Source: JALYNX01 sp963780755
Lineage (GTDB): Bacteria > Actinomycetota > Acidimicrobiia > Spongiisociales > ZC4RG35
Reading direction: 5' to 3'
NCBI GenBank assembly: GCA_963780755.1
Contig: CAWACX010000001.1
Span: forward strand, 868,001-932,000
Length of the DNA stretch: 64,000 bases
In this document: one piece after another, positions 9,618 to 17,652 of the stretch
Layout: every line of letters starts with the position of its first letter
How positions within the stretch are numbered: the first letter of the stretch is position 1
Notes under the pieces: model-generated
The model's database searches: none
Told to the model about the DNA's origin: nothing
Seen by the model: only the letters and a program-made list of their open reading frames with translations
Position numbers and translations under genes: made by a program

Positions 9618-10053
9618 ATGGCTGCTGGCATGCGAAGGCAACGGGTCTCGTCACAGAACGAGGACAGATTCGCCGATCTCTATCGCGACTGGCAGAAGCC
9701 GGTGCACGCCTACTGCGCTCGCCGCCTAGCCGCCGCCCAAGCTGCCGATGCGGTCTCCGAAGTCTTCCTCGTCGCCTGGAGGAAGATCGACCAGGTTCCC
9801 GAAGGTGCCGCCGCCCTGCCCTGGCTATATGCCGTCGCCTATCGGGTGGTCTCCCATCAATGGCGGTCGAAGAGCGCGGAATCGACGGCTCCTGACGCGA
9901 CTTGTTGGGGTGGCAACAGTGGAGCCCCCGTCCCCTGACCTGGTCCTGCTGCGTCGTGAGGAAGATCAACTCGTGATCAAGGCCGCTTCCCGCTTGAGAT
10001 CCCCAGCGCGAGCAGAGCAACATCGACGATCCCAGAGCTGTGGCAACCCGTGA
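9618..10053 (+). pseudogene. Decayed ECF sigma factor
   Basis: The first 90 codons match the intact ECF sigma factor 1.2 kb downstream. Shared motifs are FADLYRDWQKPVHAYCARR, then DAVSEVFLVAWRKIDQVPEG and ALPWLYAVAYRVVSHQWR (region 2). One extra base near 9885 moves the reading to the frame with RRLLTRLVGV and PSPDLVLLRREEDQLVIKAA. Homology then stops near 10000. No region 4 helix-turn-helix is present in any frame, and a stop follows at 10051. Loss of a whole domain cannot be a base-calling error, so I treat it as a true remnant of a duplication. Confidence 0.7.
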
Positions 10054-10218
10054 GCCGGTCTGAACGATCCCGCCGGTGGATACGAGCTGACCGGAGCAGT
10101 GGAGAACGAGCGCAGGGATGAACCCACCACCCCGAGACGGGACGGGCAGACCCTCATTGGTTTCGCCGTCAGATGAGCGAACTGATCTTCGGTCGAAGGC
10201 GCCGACTCGAGTAGCATC

Positions 10219-10701
10219 GTGCACGATGCCGAGGCGATGTCGGTGCTCCTCGCCGACGACGCTTTGCTTGTCGATGACCAGGTGCTGGACGCAGGCCAGG
10301 CCCTACCAGATGTTCTGGCCCGCGATGTCCTCCCGGGCTTGATCGAATTCGAGCGCATCACTGGCAGGACCTATACCTTCCAGTCCTGCGTCGAAGCATC
10401 GGCCGCACAAACACGATGCCCTGTTGTGCTCGAGGACGACGCGAGTCGCGCCCTTGGTGTTGACCCGTTCACTGCTCATTTCCTGTTCGATATCAGCGAA
10501 GGCAAGATCGATCAGGTGGCCTTCGTTTGGAACGGCGAAAGGACCTATGCGGAAGTCGCGAGGGAGGGCATTGCCTGGATGGAACGGAATCATCCGGAGG
10601 ATGTCGAGATCATGTTTGGGGACAACACCTTCCTAACGCCGGCGAGTCTGGTGCTCTTTGAGGAGCACCACCCCGAGTTCGTCGCCTCGCTGGAGGACTG
10701 A
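10219..10701 (+). CDS. Hypothetical protein, possible NTF2/SnoaL-like fold
   Basis: A 160-residue acidic protein with no signal peptide or membrane segment. The middle part, with TYTFQSCVEASAAQTRCPVV and then DPFTAHFLFDISEGKIDQVAF, has the alternating strand pattern seen in NTF2-like/SnoaL-like domains. The Trp-rich DGKI-type loop is typical of that fold. The first ATG is at 10219; a second at 10237 is also possible. It lies between the decayed and the intact ECF sigma genes and may belong to the same accessory block. Fold assignment is tentative and no activity can be proposed. Confidence 0.5.
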   Translation: MHDAEAMSVLLADDALLVDDQVLDAGQALPDVLARDVLPGLIEFERITGRTYTFQSCVEASAAQTRCPVVLEDDASRALGVDPFTAHFLFDISEGKIDQVAFVWNGERTYAEVAREGIAWMERNHPEDVEIMFGDNTFLTPASLVLFEEHHPEFVASLED

Positions 10702-10717
10702 CCAGCTTCGGTTCGAT

Positions 10718-10800
10718 CAGGCCACGGGGACGTACCATCGTCTCCGTGGCCGACCCTCCCTCGACTTTCGGCCACCCCCGCCATCGATGGGCTGAGCGAG
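10718..10800 (+). repeat. Direct repeat copy A, truncated copy of the cytosine deaminase promoter and 5' end
   Basis: About 38 bases here match copy B at 12349-12388 with roughly two differences, and similarity continues more weakly into the coding start. The copy has inverted arms CACGGGGAC (10723-10731) and GTCTCCGTG (10740-10748) around GTACCATC. The TACCAT box (10733-10738) is seven bases from a GTG at 10746. That GTG opens a 21-codon frame (VADPPSTF...) ending just before the ECF sigma gene. It looks like a dead 5' fragment of the deaminase gene left by a duplication. Confidence 0.65.
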
Positions 10801-10843
10801 AAATCGGGTGATCTCCGCTTCCGGCCGGAGACAAGGATGGGTG

Positions 10844-11419
10844 ATGAAGTCGGAAACCGAGGATCGATCGGCCACAGGCGAGAGCGAAGCCAAATTCGTC
10901 GATATCTACCGCCGCTATCGCAGGCCGATCCAGGCGTACTGCACCCGGCGCACACCCGGGTCGCAAGTCGATGACGCTGTAGCCGAGACATTCCTGGTTG
11001 CCTGGCGCCGACTCGACGACGTCCCCGAAGGGGCGGCGACTCTCCCCTGGCTCTATGGCGTTGCCTACCGCGTTCTCTCTCGTCAGTGGAGGCACAAGGC
11101 ACGAAGCCGCAGGCTCATCGAGCGAGTTCGAGGCCTTGCCGGCGACGAGACTGCGTCGCCTGAGGTGTTCCTGGTGCGGAACGCCGAGTATCGCGAGGTG
11201 CTCATTGCATGTTCCCGATTGCATCCGGTCGATCAGGAGGTGCTCCGGCTCACGGTATGGGAGGAGTTGTCCCACGCCGACGTTGCGGTCGTGCTCGGAA
11301 TAGCAGTTGGCGCCGTGCGACAACGCCTCTACCGCGCCCGTCGGAACCTGACCGCCGAGTACAACCGACTGACTGACGATCGCCCGCCCCCCGCTGCTCA
11401 GGAAGGAGGTGGATCGTGA
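10844..11419 (+). CDS. ECF-type RNA polymerase sigma factor
   Basis: A 191-residue extracytoplasmic-function sigma factor. Region 2 is FVDIYRRYRRPIQAYCTRR, then DDAVAETFLVAWRRLDDVP, and LPWLYGVAYRVLSRQWR. Region 4 is VLRLTVWEELSHADVAVVLG followed by the recognition helix AVGAVRQRLYRARRNL. The start at ATG 10844 has an ACAAGGA site six bases upstream. The stop overlaps the start of the next gene (GTGA), a membrane protein that is its probable partner. Target promoters are not evident here. Confidence 0.9.
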   Translation: MKSETEDRSATGESEAKFVDIYRRYRRPIQAYCTRRTPGSQVDDAVAETFLVAWRRLDDVPEGAATLPWLYGVAYRVLSRQWRHKARSRRLIERVRGLAGDETASPEVFLVRNAEYREVLIACSRLHPVDQEVLRLTVWEELSHADVAVVLGIAVGAVRQRLYRARRNLTAEYNRLTDDRPPPAAQEGGGS

Positions 11420-12336
11420 AAACAGAAGGACAAGTGATGGCCTTGTTCGCCAAGGCGAACCCGGTTTCGTCACTCGATCTACTCGACCCGGTCGAGGCCT
11501 TGGACATGGAGCACCTCGCTCACCTATCTGCAAGGAGCAGCGAGATGACTGAAGTAAAGACCGACGAGATGAAGCCAGAAGGTCCCGGCCGGGGACCTCG
11601 ACTTGCACTAGCAGTAGCGATGGGGGTGATCGTGGTGGCGGCGTTAGGCCTCCTGCTCAACAACGAGAGCGAGCTTGCCGCCCCATCAACTACCGAATCC
11701 GGCCCATACCACCACGACCGCGACGCCGCTGACTCTCCACGACGGCTCGCTTCCGGCAGGCACCTACACGGCGACACCGTTCGCAGAGGACCCGACGATC
11801 TGTATGGAACCGTCTCAGACTGGTTGTGTCGACCCGGTTGGGGCCGACTCCATTGGCATTACGGTCACAGTTCCGGATGGCTGGTCGTCGATCATCGGAA
11901 CAATCTGGAGGTCTCAAAACGCACCCCCAGGCGGGCGGGCTTGTCCTTCAACCTGGGTGGCTGGTTGTTCAGCGATCCATGTCGCAACGACGAAGCAATT
12001 CCGGACGTCCCGGTGGGGCTGACCGTTGACGACTTTGCCAACGCGCTCGCGGATCATCTTCTCCTCGAGGTGACGACTCCCATCGATGTCACCCTTGACG
12101 GCTATTCCGGGAAGTACCTGGATCTACAGGTCCCGTCGGACATCTCAAAGTGCGAGGTTTACCGCCCCTGGGAGCCCGGGCTCTTCGCCCAAGGGCCCGG
12201 CCACCGTTGGCACCTCTGGATCCTCGATGTCGAAGGCGTCCGCGTCGTGGTCGAAAGCGCTGACTACGAAGGCACGACGGAGGAGGTCCAAGCGGAGCTG
12301 GAGGCGATGGTCGACTCGATCGAGATCGAACGCTGA
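11416..12336 (+). CDS. Single-pass membrane protein paired with ECF sigma factor, frameshifted
   Basis: It starts with GTG 11416 behind a perfect AAGGAGGT site, overlapping the sigma gene stop. Residues 1-60 are a charged cytoplasmic part (MALFAKANPVSSLDLLDP), the position where anti-sigma domains bind. One membrane helix follows (LALAVAMGVIVVAALGLLL). A Thr-rich linker leads to an extracytoplasmic domain with LTVDDFANALADH, DVTLDGYSGKYLDLQVP and VEGVRVVVESADY. The middle (about 11690-11930) is one base out of phase and reads correctly as GTYTATPFAEDPTICMEPS in another frame. It needs one base removed and later one added. The anti-sigma role is inferred from position and topology only. Confidence 0.65.
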   Translation: MKTEGQVMALFAKANPVSSLDLLDPVEALDMEHLAHLSARSSEMTEVKTDEMKPEGPGRGPRLALAVAMGVIVVAALGLLLNNESELAAPSTTESGPYHHDRDAADSPRRLASGRHLHGDTVRRGPDDLYGTVSDWLCRPGWGRLHWHYGHSSGWLVVDHRNNLEVSKRTPRRAGLSFNLGGWLFSDPCRNDEAIPDVPVGLTVDDFANALADHLLLEVTTPIDVTLDGYSGKYLDLQVPSDISKCEVYRPWEPGLFAQGPGHRWHLWILDVEGVRVVVESADYEGTTEEVQAELEAMVDSIEIER

Positions 12337-12348
12337 CACAAGGGCCGA

Positions 12349-12388
12349 CAGGTCACGGAGACGTACCATCGTCTCCGTGGCCGACCCC
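12349..12388 (+). repeat. Direct repeat copy B, promoter of cytosine deaminase with palindromic arms
   Basis: Perfect inverted arms CACGGAGAC (12354-12362) and GTCTCCGTG (12371-12379) flank GTACCATC. The leaderless -10 box TACCAT (12364-12369) is in the centre and the GTG start codon (12377) lies in the right arm. The arrangement could bind a dimeric regulator, or fold at the very 5' end of the mRNA. A near-identical copy is at 10718-10760. Confidence 0.65.
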
Positions 12389-12821
12389 TTCCTCGACGCC
12401 GCCATTGCCGAAGCCGAGCGAGGTCTCGCCGAGGGCGGGATCCCCATCGGGTCGGTCCTGGTGCTCGACGGCGAGATCGTGGGGCGGGGCCACAACCAAC
12501 GGGTACAGAAGGGGAGCCCGATCCTCCATGGGGAGATGGACGCCCTGGAGAACGCCGGACGGCTGACCGCCGTCGAGTACCGGCGCTCCACCATCTACAC
12601 CACGCTCTCTCCCTGTCAGATGTGCACCGGGGCGATCCTGCTCTATGAGATCCCCAGGGTGGTGATCGGGGAGAACCGGACCTTCCTCGGCGCCGAGGAC
12701 CTGCTTCGGGCGAACGGCGTCGAGGTCGGCGGTGGTCGATGATCCACGATGTGTCCGGATGATGGAGGAGTTCATCGCAGCCCATCCCGATCTCTGGAAC
12801 GAGGACATCGGCAAAGAGTGA
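12377..12821 (+). CDS. Cytosine deaminase, yeast Fcy1-type, frameshifted near the end
   Basis: A zinc-dependent deaminase of the CDA fold, about 147 residues when repaired. Zinc and catalytic motifs are HGEMDALENAGRL (His and Glu) and LSPCQMCTGAILLYEIP (two Cys). The C-terminal part, VVVDDPRCVRMMEEF and DLWNEDIGKE, is read in the next frame after an extra G near 12730. This tail and the VVIGEN segment closely resemble yeast cytosine deaminase rather than tRNA adenosine deaminase TadA. Substrate is therefore likely cytosine, feeding uracil salvage by Upp. The GTG start is leaderless (TACCAT, seven bases upstream). Confidence 0.8.
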
Positions 12822-12846
12822 CCCGTCCACACTTAGGGTGGCACAC

Positions 12847-13848
12847 GTGGAAGTGGCCATCGTGGGGACCGGGAAGGTCGCCGAGAGGAACTACATACCG
12901 GCGTTGCTCCGGCATGAGGATGTCTCGGTCAGTTGCTATTCACGGTCGCCGGAGCGACTGCACACGGTGGCAGAACGATTCGGGATCAGGGCTGCGGCTT
13001 CTCTTGAGGACCTGCTCGAAAGCGAGCCGGACGCGGTGTTCATGCTCACCGGGGAGCAGGATCGTCTCGAGGCGACTCTCGCCGTCCTGCCCTACTCCCC
13101 CAAGCGGCTGTTCTTCGAGAAGCCCTTGGTGGCGAGCCAGGGCCAGGCCCGGGTCACGGTCCAGGATTTCTGGGATGGCAAGATGCTGTTGCAGCAAGCG
13201 CAGGCGTCTCGCACTGAGGTGGCGATGGTCTTCAACTACCGATTCTTCGACCAAACACAACGGGCCCAACGCTTGATTCAGGAGCGCGATTTCGGGAGCC
13301 CAATCGGAGTCGTTGCTTTGTCCCATTACGCCACCTGGAGTCATTGCATCGATCTGGTGCTCCTCCTCGGCGGCAGGTTGAGCCAGATCACCGGGCACCG
13401 GGGAGAGCAGGTTCGAAGCCATCCGAGGTCCGGCGAGGCGGCCGATCTGGCTGCGTCCTTCCTCCTCGACTCGGGTGCCGCCGGGACAATCCTCGGGACC
13501 AACGGCGTCGATTGGGATTTCCCCCTGTTCGAGCTGATCGTCGCTTTCGAGGCTGGCCGCATCCACCTCCGCGGCCTCGACCAGGACCTGGAGGTCCTGG
13601 ACCATGCGAGCGGGGTGCACGAGGTCTTCCGCCCGAGTCGTGAGACTTCTCGATGGGACAAGTACGACGCCTCGTTCGACAAGTCGGTCGCCGCCTACCT
13701 GGACTCGATTCGAATGGGCGGGCCCCCACCGGTGCCTGGAGTCGCCGGCCTTCTCGAGCTCCAGTTCGAAGCGAGCCTTGGTCAATCGATAACTGATGGC
13801 ACACCGGTGATTGCCAACGAGATGTTCCCCATCCACCCGGTCACATAG
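12847..13848 (+). CDS. Gfo/Idh/MocA-family oxidoreductase
   Basis: An NAD(P)-dependent sugar-type dehydrogenase of 333 residues. The N-terminal Rossmann motif is VAIVGTGKVAERNYIPAL, and the family EKP motif is FFEKPLVAS near residue 97. The C-terminal alpha/beta domain contains the family-type stretch VALSHYATWSHCIDLVLL. Start GTG 12847 is seven bases after a TAGGGT box (12834-12839), a leaderless layout; an in-frame GTG at 12838 lies inside that box. It is followed after nine bases by an aldo/keto reductase, so the two probably act together on a carbohydrate-like substrate that cannot be named. Confidence 0.8.
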   Translation: MEVAIVGTGKVAERNYIPALLRHEDVSVSCYSRSPERLHTVAERFGIRAAASLEDLLESEPDAVFMLTGEQDRLEATLAVLPYSPKRLFFEKPLVASQGQARVTVQDFWDGKMLLQQAQASRTEVAMVFNYRFFDQTQRAQRLIQERDFGSPIGVVALSHYATWSHCIDLVLLLGGRLSQITGHRGEQVRSHPRSGEAADLAASFLLDSGAAGTILGTNGVDWDFPLFELIVAFEAGRIHLRGLDQDLEVLDHASGVHEVFRPSRETSRWDKYDASFDKSVAAYLDSIRMGGPPPVPGVAGLLELQFEASLGQSITDGTPVIANEMFPIHPVT

Positions 13849-13857
13849 GGAGCCCCC

Positions 13858-14823
13858 ATGCGCTACATCGATGTCTCAGGAGTCGACCGGCCGGTCTCGG
13901 CGATCGGGCTCGGGGCTGGCACCGTTGCCTTCACGCCGGAGCGATACGAGGACGCCGCCGCGCTGCTCGATGCCTTTCTCGGAGCCGGAGGCAACCTCGT
14001 CGACACCGCCCACATCTATGGGTTCGGGAAGAGCGAGATGACACTCGGCCGCTGGTTCGAGGAATCGGGTCGCCGAGACGAGGTCGTCCTGGTCACGAAG
14101 GGCTGTCATCCCGTCGTCGACCCCGACGACATGTTCGCCCGACCCTGGCTGCCCCGGGTCACGCCACAGGCGATACACGCCGACCTCGACGAGAGCTTGC
14201 GTCGGCTCCGAACCGACCGGGTCGATCTCTACCTGCTGCACCGCGACGAGGAATCGGTCGAGCCCGGACCGCTGCTCGAGGCCCTCAACCAGGAGCAGGA
14301 GCAAGGACGGATCCTGGCCTTCGGCGCCTCGAACTGGACGGTCGGGCGGATCGATGAGGCAAACTCGTACGCCAGCAACCATGGCCTCAACGGTTTCGCC
14401 GTCTCGTCGCCGAGTCTGAGCCTGGCGCGACCGACCCGGATGTTCTTCCCGGGCACCCTGTACGCCGACGACTCGATCCGGGAGTGGCATCGAGACCAGC
14501 AGTTCCCCCTTCTCGCCTGGTCCGCGCTCGCCGTGGGTTTCGCCAGCGGCCGGCTCCGTGGGGACGACCCCGCGGTCGATGATGTCGCGCGGGTTTACTT
14601 CTCGGACGAGAACCTGGATCGACTTCATCGGGCGGAGGAACTTGCTGCCACCAAGGGGACCTCAGTGCTCGAGATTGCCCTTGCCTTCGTCCTCGATCAG
14701 CCGTATCCGGTGACTGCCCTGGTCGGCCCGAGCACGGTCCCCCACCTCGGGGACAGCCTGAAGGCATTGGACCTACGGCTCACGCCGGAAGAGCTCAGCT
14801 ACCTCGACCTCGGGTCGACCTAG
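13858..14823 (+). CDS. Aldo/keto reductase
   Basis: An NADPH-dependent carbonyl reductase of 321 residues with the (beta/alpha)8 fold. The catalytic tetrad is visible as NLVDTAHIYGFGKSE (Asp and Tyr), VLVTKG (Lys) and YLLHRDE (His). The signature FGASNWTVGRIDEA and the C-terminal cofactor region LVGPSTVPHLGDSLKALD are present. It follows the Gfo/Idh gene by nine bases with a GGGAG site and is probably cotranscribed. Confidence 0.85.
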   Translation: MRYIDVSGVDRPVSAIGLGAGTVAFTPERYEDAAALLDAFLGAGGNLVDTAHIYGFGKSEMTLGRWFEESGRRDEVVLVTKGCHPVVDPDDMFARPWLPRVTPQAIHADLDESLRRLRTDRVDLYLLHRDEESVEPGPLLEALNQEQEQGRILAFGASNWTVGRIDEANSYASNHGLNGFAVSSPSLSLARPTRMFFPGTLYADDSIREWHRDQQFPLLAWSALAVGFASGRLRGDDPAVDDVARVYFSDENLDRLHRAEELAATKGTSVLEIALAFVLDQPYPVTALVGPSTVPHLGDSLKALDLRLTPEELSYLDLGST

Positions 14824-14837
14824 CTAGCCGGCCGAGC

Positions 14838-15617
14838 TCACTTCCCCTTCCAGACCGGAGGGCGCTTCTCCACGAACGCCCTGATCCCCTCGGCCGCGTC
14901 CTCGGTTCCCAAGGTGATCGATTGTGCCTCGCCCTCCCATCCCAGGACGTCTGCCAGGCTCATCTCGAAAGAAGCGTCGATGATCTTCTTGGCGAACATC
15001 TGGGCCACCGGGGCCCCTGCGAGGAGGGACTCGGCCAACTCGGTGACCGTTGCCTCGAGCTCGGGGACGGCAACCACCTCCAGGACCAGACCGATATCGA
15101 GGGCCTCTGCCGCGCCCACGATTCTCCCCGACAAGGCGAGCTCCTTGGCCCGCTGCAGCCCCACGATCCGGGGCAGAAGCCACGAGCCTCCGAAGTCGAC
15201 TGTGAGGCCCCGCTTCACGAAGATCTCGGAGAATCTCGCCCGGTCGGTGGCAACCACGAGATCACAGCCGAGTGCCAGGTTGAGGCCGGCGCCTACCGCG
15301 ACTCCGTCAACGGCCGCGATCGTCGGTTTGGTCAGGCGATGGAGGGCGAGCGCCACGGATCCGACCAACTTCATTCGTTGATGTCGGTCCACGACCGAGC
15401 CCAGCTTGTCAGGCCGACTCGGGTCGAGATCGGCACCCGCGCAGAAGTCGCCGCCGGCGCCGGTCACGACCAGGACCCGACTCTCGGACGCCTCAAAGTC
15501 CTCGAAGGCCCCGAGGAGGTCCTCCCACCCGTCGAACGGTATGGCGTTCTTGCGCCCGGGACTGTCGAGAACCAGCCAACGCACCTGGTCGCGGTCATCG
15601 ACTCTCAGCCAGCTCAC
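14838..15617 (-). CDS. Enoyl-CoA hydratase/isomerase family protein
   Basis: A crotonase-fold protein of 259 residues acting on a CoA thioester. The oxyanion-hole segments are GGDFCAGADL (near residue 55) and VDGVAVGAGLNLALGCDLV (near residue 105). RARFSEIFVKRGLTVDFGG follows. The GTG start at 15617 has a minus-strand TACCGT box seven bases upstream (15630-15625). It is transcribed divergently from the small membrane protein at 15661, with only 43 bases between. Specificity is not predictable. Confidence 0.8.
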   Translation of the reverse strand: MSWLRVDDRDQVRWLVLDSPGRKNAIPFDGWEDLLGAFEDFEASESRVLVVTGAGGDFCAGADLDPSRPDKLGSVVDRHQRMKLVGSVALALHRLTKPTIAAVDGVAVGAGLNLALGCDLVVATDRARFSEIFVKRGLTVDFGGSWLLPRIVGLQRAKELALSGRIVGAAEALDIGLVLEVVAVPELEATVTELAESLLAGAPVAQMFAKKIIDASFEMSLADVLGWEGEAQSITLGTEDAAEGIRAFVEKRPPVWKGK

Positions 15618-15660
15618 GCCAAGGACGGTAGACAGTGCCGGCCAGCGTTACCGTTCAAGG

Positions 15661-15774
15661 GTGGGCTTCAACCCGTTTCGTGAGCACGACCGGACCACCA
15701 CGGACATCGTGATCGTGGTGATCGGGTTCATTGCGATCTTCGCCGTGGTGGGATGGGCGATCTTCTCGGGGTGA
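15661..15774 (+). CDS. Single-helix membrane microprotein
   Basis: A 37-residue protein starting with GTG 15661, six bases after a TACCGT box (leaderless). The sequence is a short basic N-terminus (GFNPFREHD) followed by one helix, TDIVIVVIGFIAIFAVVGWA. It is too short for normal gene callers. Its stop overlaps the start of the next gene (GTGA), which supports that it is translated. Function unknown. Confidence 0.6.
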   Translation: MGFNPFREHDRTTTDIVIVVIGFIAIFAVVGWAIFSG

Positions 15775-15971
15775 CGGTCACCCCCGTCCAGCCCTACGCC
15801 GCGCGCAAGGAGTACCTCTGTCCGGGGTGCTCGAGCACGATCCCGGCGGGGACCTACCACCTCGTCGTGGTGCCTGACGAAGCCGCCGACCTCCGCAGGC
15901 ACTGGCATCACGGTTGCTGGCACAAGGAACTGCGCCGGTTGCTGGGATCGGATCAGGCGTCGCGCCGCTGA
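15771..15971 (+). CDS. Small zinc-ribbon-like protein
   Basis: A 66-residue protein with CPGC near its start and HWHHGCWH near its end, a likely Cys/His metal site. The GTG at 15771 overlaps the stop of the microprotein gene; a longer frame from ATG 15753 exists but is less likely. Its last 19 bases overlap the convergent ABC permease gene. Proteins of this look occur in actinobacteria without known function. Confidence 0.6.
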   Translation: MTVTPVQPYAARKEYLCPGCSSTIPAGTYHLVVVPDEAADLRRHWHHGCWHKELRRLLGSDQASRR

Positions 15972-16717
15972 AGCCCCCACCAGGTGAGGGCGAGGCCGAG
16001 CAAAGTCCAGCCGGCGATGATCGCGATGGCGTGCGGCAGGGAGAGGTCCCCTCCGGGGATGAAGGCTCCGAGATCACCGAGGACCTCCACCTGGAACAGC
16101 GCAGCCGTGGCGGCACTGAGCGAGACGTTTTGATACGGGGCCCAGAGGGCGAGGATGCTCTCTCCGAAGGACAAGGCCAACACGGCACCGATGGCGGGGC
16201 CCACCGAGCGCAGCATCGCGACCGCCCCTAGCCCGAGAGCCACCCAGGCGACCTGAATCACACCCACCTTCCAGACGACATCGAGCCATTCGGTAGTCGA
16301 TGGCCCGCCTTCACCCGGAGAGGCGAAGAAGACGACTGCGGCCCAACCCAGGGTGCCGAGCACCATCGCCACCCAGGATGCGGTAGCGATGACGAGCAAC
16401 CTCGACCCGATGTGGGCCGGCTTCCGCGAATCGCGAGTCAGGGTGGTGGCCCAGACCGTTGTGCTCAGCTCGGCCCCGGTGAGCACGACGGCGAGGATCA
16501 GCGGGAACCAGGTCTGTCCAGCTACCTGCTGGGCGCCGATCAGATAGGCATCGGGCTTGCTGAGGACCGGGACGTCGTCGGCGAGGCCAGGTGCGAGCTG
16601 CCCGAAGATCAGGAGGAAGAAGGCGGTCAGCCCGACGAGCAGAGCCAGGATGGCCACCATCACCGGGTACAGCTTGCGCCTGCTGATCTTCAAGTACTCG
16701 GCGTGAACCAGGCTCAA
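15953..16717 (-). CDS. ABC-2 type transporter permease
   Basis: A 254-residue integral membrane protein with about six hydrophobic segments. The first (YPVMVAILALLVGLTAFFLL) follows a basic amphipathic start, as usual for ABC-2 permeases. The start is TTG 16717, overlapping the stop of the ATPase gene (TTGA). With that ATPase it forms a two-component exporter; the cargo is unknown. Confidence 0.8.
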   Translation of the reverse strand: MSLVHAEYLKISRRKLYPVMVAILALLVGLTAFFLLIFGQLAPGLADDVPVLSKPDAYLIGAQQVAGQTWFPLILAVVLTGAELSTTVWATTLTRDSRKPAHIGSRLLVIATASWVAMVLGTLGWAAVVFFASPGEGGPSTTEWLDVVWKVGVIQVAWVALGLGAVAMLRSVGPAIGAVLALSFGESILALWAPYQNVSLSAATAALFQVEVLGDLGAFIPGGDLSLPHAIAIIAGWTLLGLALTWWGLQRRDA

Positions 16718-17623
16718 GAGCCACCGTCCGAGGTCATCCCGAGGAAAACGGCTTCCAGGGACGAGCGAGCAGGGCCTACCTCACTGGGAAACACTCCGGA
16801 TGCGGCTAGGACTTCGACGATGCGACTTCCGTCCACCTCGTCCACCATCAAGGCGCGTTCCATCGACCGTTGACTGCAGGCCGGCGGCGGAAAGCAATCC
16901 CCGGGCATGTTCCGGGTCCGGGACTACCACCCTGGTCCCCCCGCCGTCGCCCAGCAGCTCATCCAAGGAGCCTTGCGCGACCAGTCGACCGTGATTGACC
17001 ACCACCACGTAGTCGGCGAGGGCCTCGATGTCGGCCATGTCATGGCTGGAGACCACGATGGTCTTGCCTTGGTCTGCGAGGTCACGAAGGCGTGCCCTGA
17101 ACCCACGCTGCCCGGCCGGGTCCAACCCGTCCAGGGGCTCGTCGAGGAGAAGTAGTTCGGGCTCGCCGAGCAGGGCAGCGGCCAGCGCCAGACGCTGTCG
17201 CATCCCCTTCGAGTACTGCTCGACCCGCCGCCCCGCGTCCTCGGTCAGCTCCACGAATTCCAACATCTCATCGATCCGCTCGTGACCGAAGCCGAGTGTG
17301 TCCGCCGCCACCTGGAGGTTGATCCGGCCTCCCAGAGCCCGAATGAGCCCGGGCTCCTCGATGATCGCCCCTACCTTCTTGGTAACGGCCTGAAGCTGAC
17401 TCGGAACCCGATGCCCGAGAATCTCGATCTCACCGGCATTGGGCCTCGTCAGGCCGAGCAGTGAGCGGAAGGTCGTGGTTTTCCCGGCGCCGTTTGGACC
17501 CAGGAACCCGGTGATCGCTCCGGTGGGAATCCTGAAATCGAGGCCGTCGAGGGCCTTGGTCTTCTTGTAGTGCTTGACCAGCCCTTCGACCCTGATGGCA
17601 TCGGCACCGGTGGTCATGGGCAC
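16714..17623 (-). CDS. ABC transporter ATP-binding protein, frameshifted near the end
   Basis: The ATPase half of an ABC-2 exporter. Walker A is GPNGAGKTTTF, the signature motif is YSKGMRQRLALAAAL, Walker B is LLLLDEPLDGLDP, and the switch His lies in VSSHDM. One extra base near 16855 breaks the C-terminal domain; the other phase continues with MERALMVDEVDGSRIVEVL and ends at 16714, where it meets the permease. Total length is about 302 residues when repaired, normal for drug or lipid exporters of this class. Confidence 0.85.
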
Positions 17624-17652
17624 CGGAAGCTAGGGAGTGACCGGAAGCAGTG

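Noticed and set aside
10054..10218. A hidden region 4 of the broken sigma factor or a small gene.
   Set aside because: No helix-turn-helix or conserved frame was found in any of the six frames.
12377..12821. tRNA adenosine deaminase TadA.
   Set aside because: The zinc motifs are shared, but the VVIGEN and VVVDDPRC...WNEDIG tail matches yeast-type cytosine deaminase.
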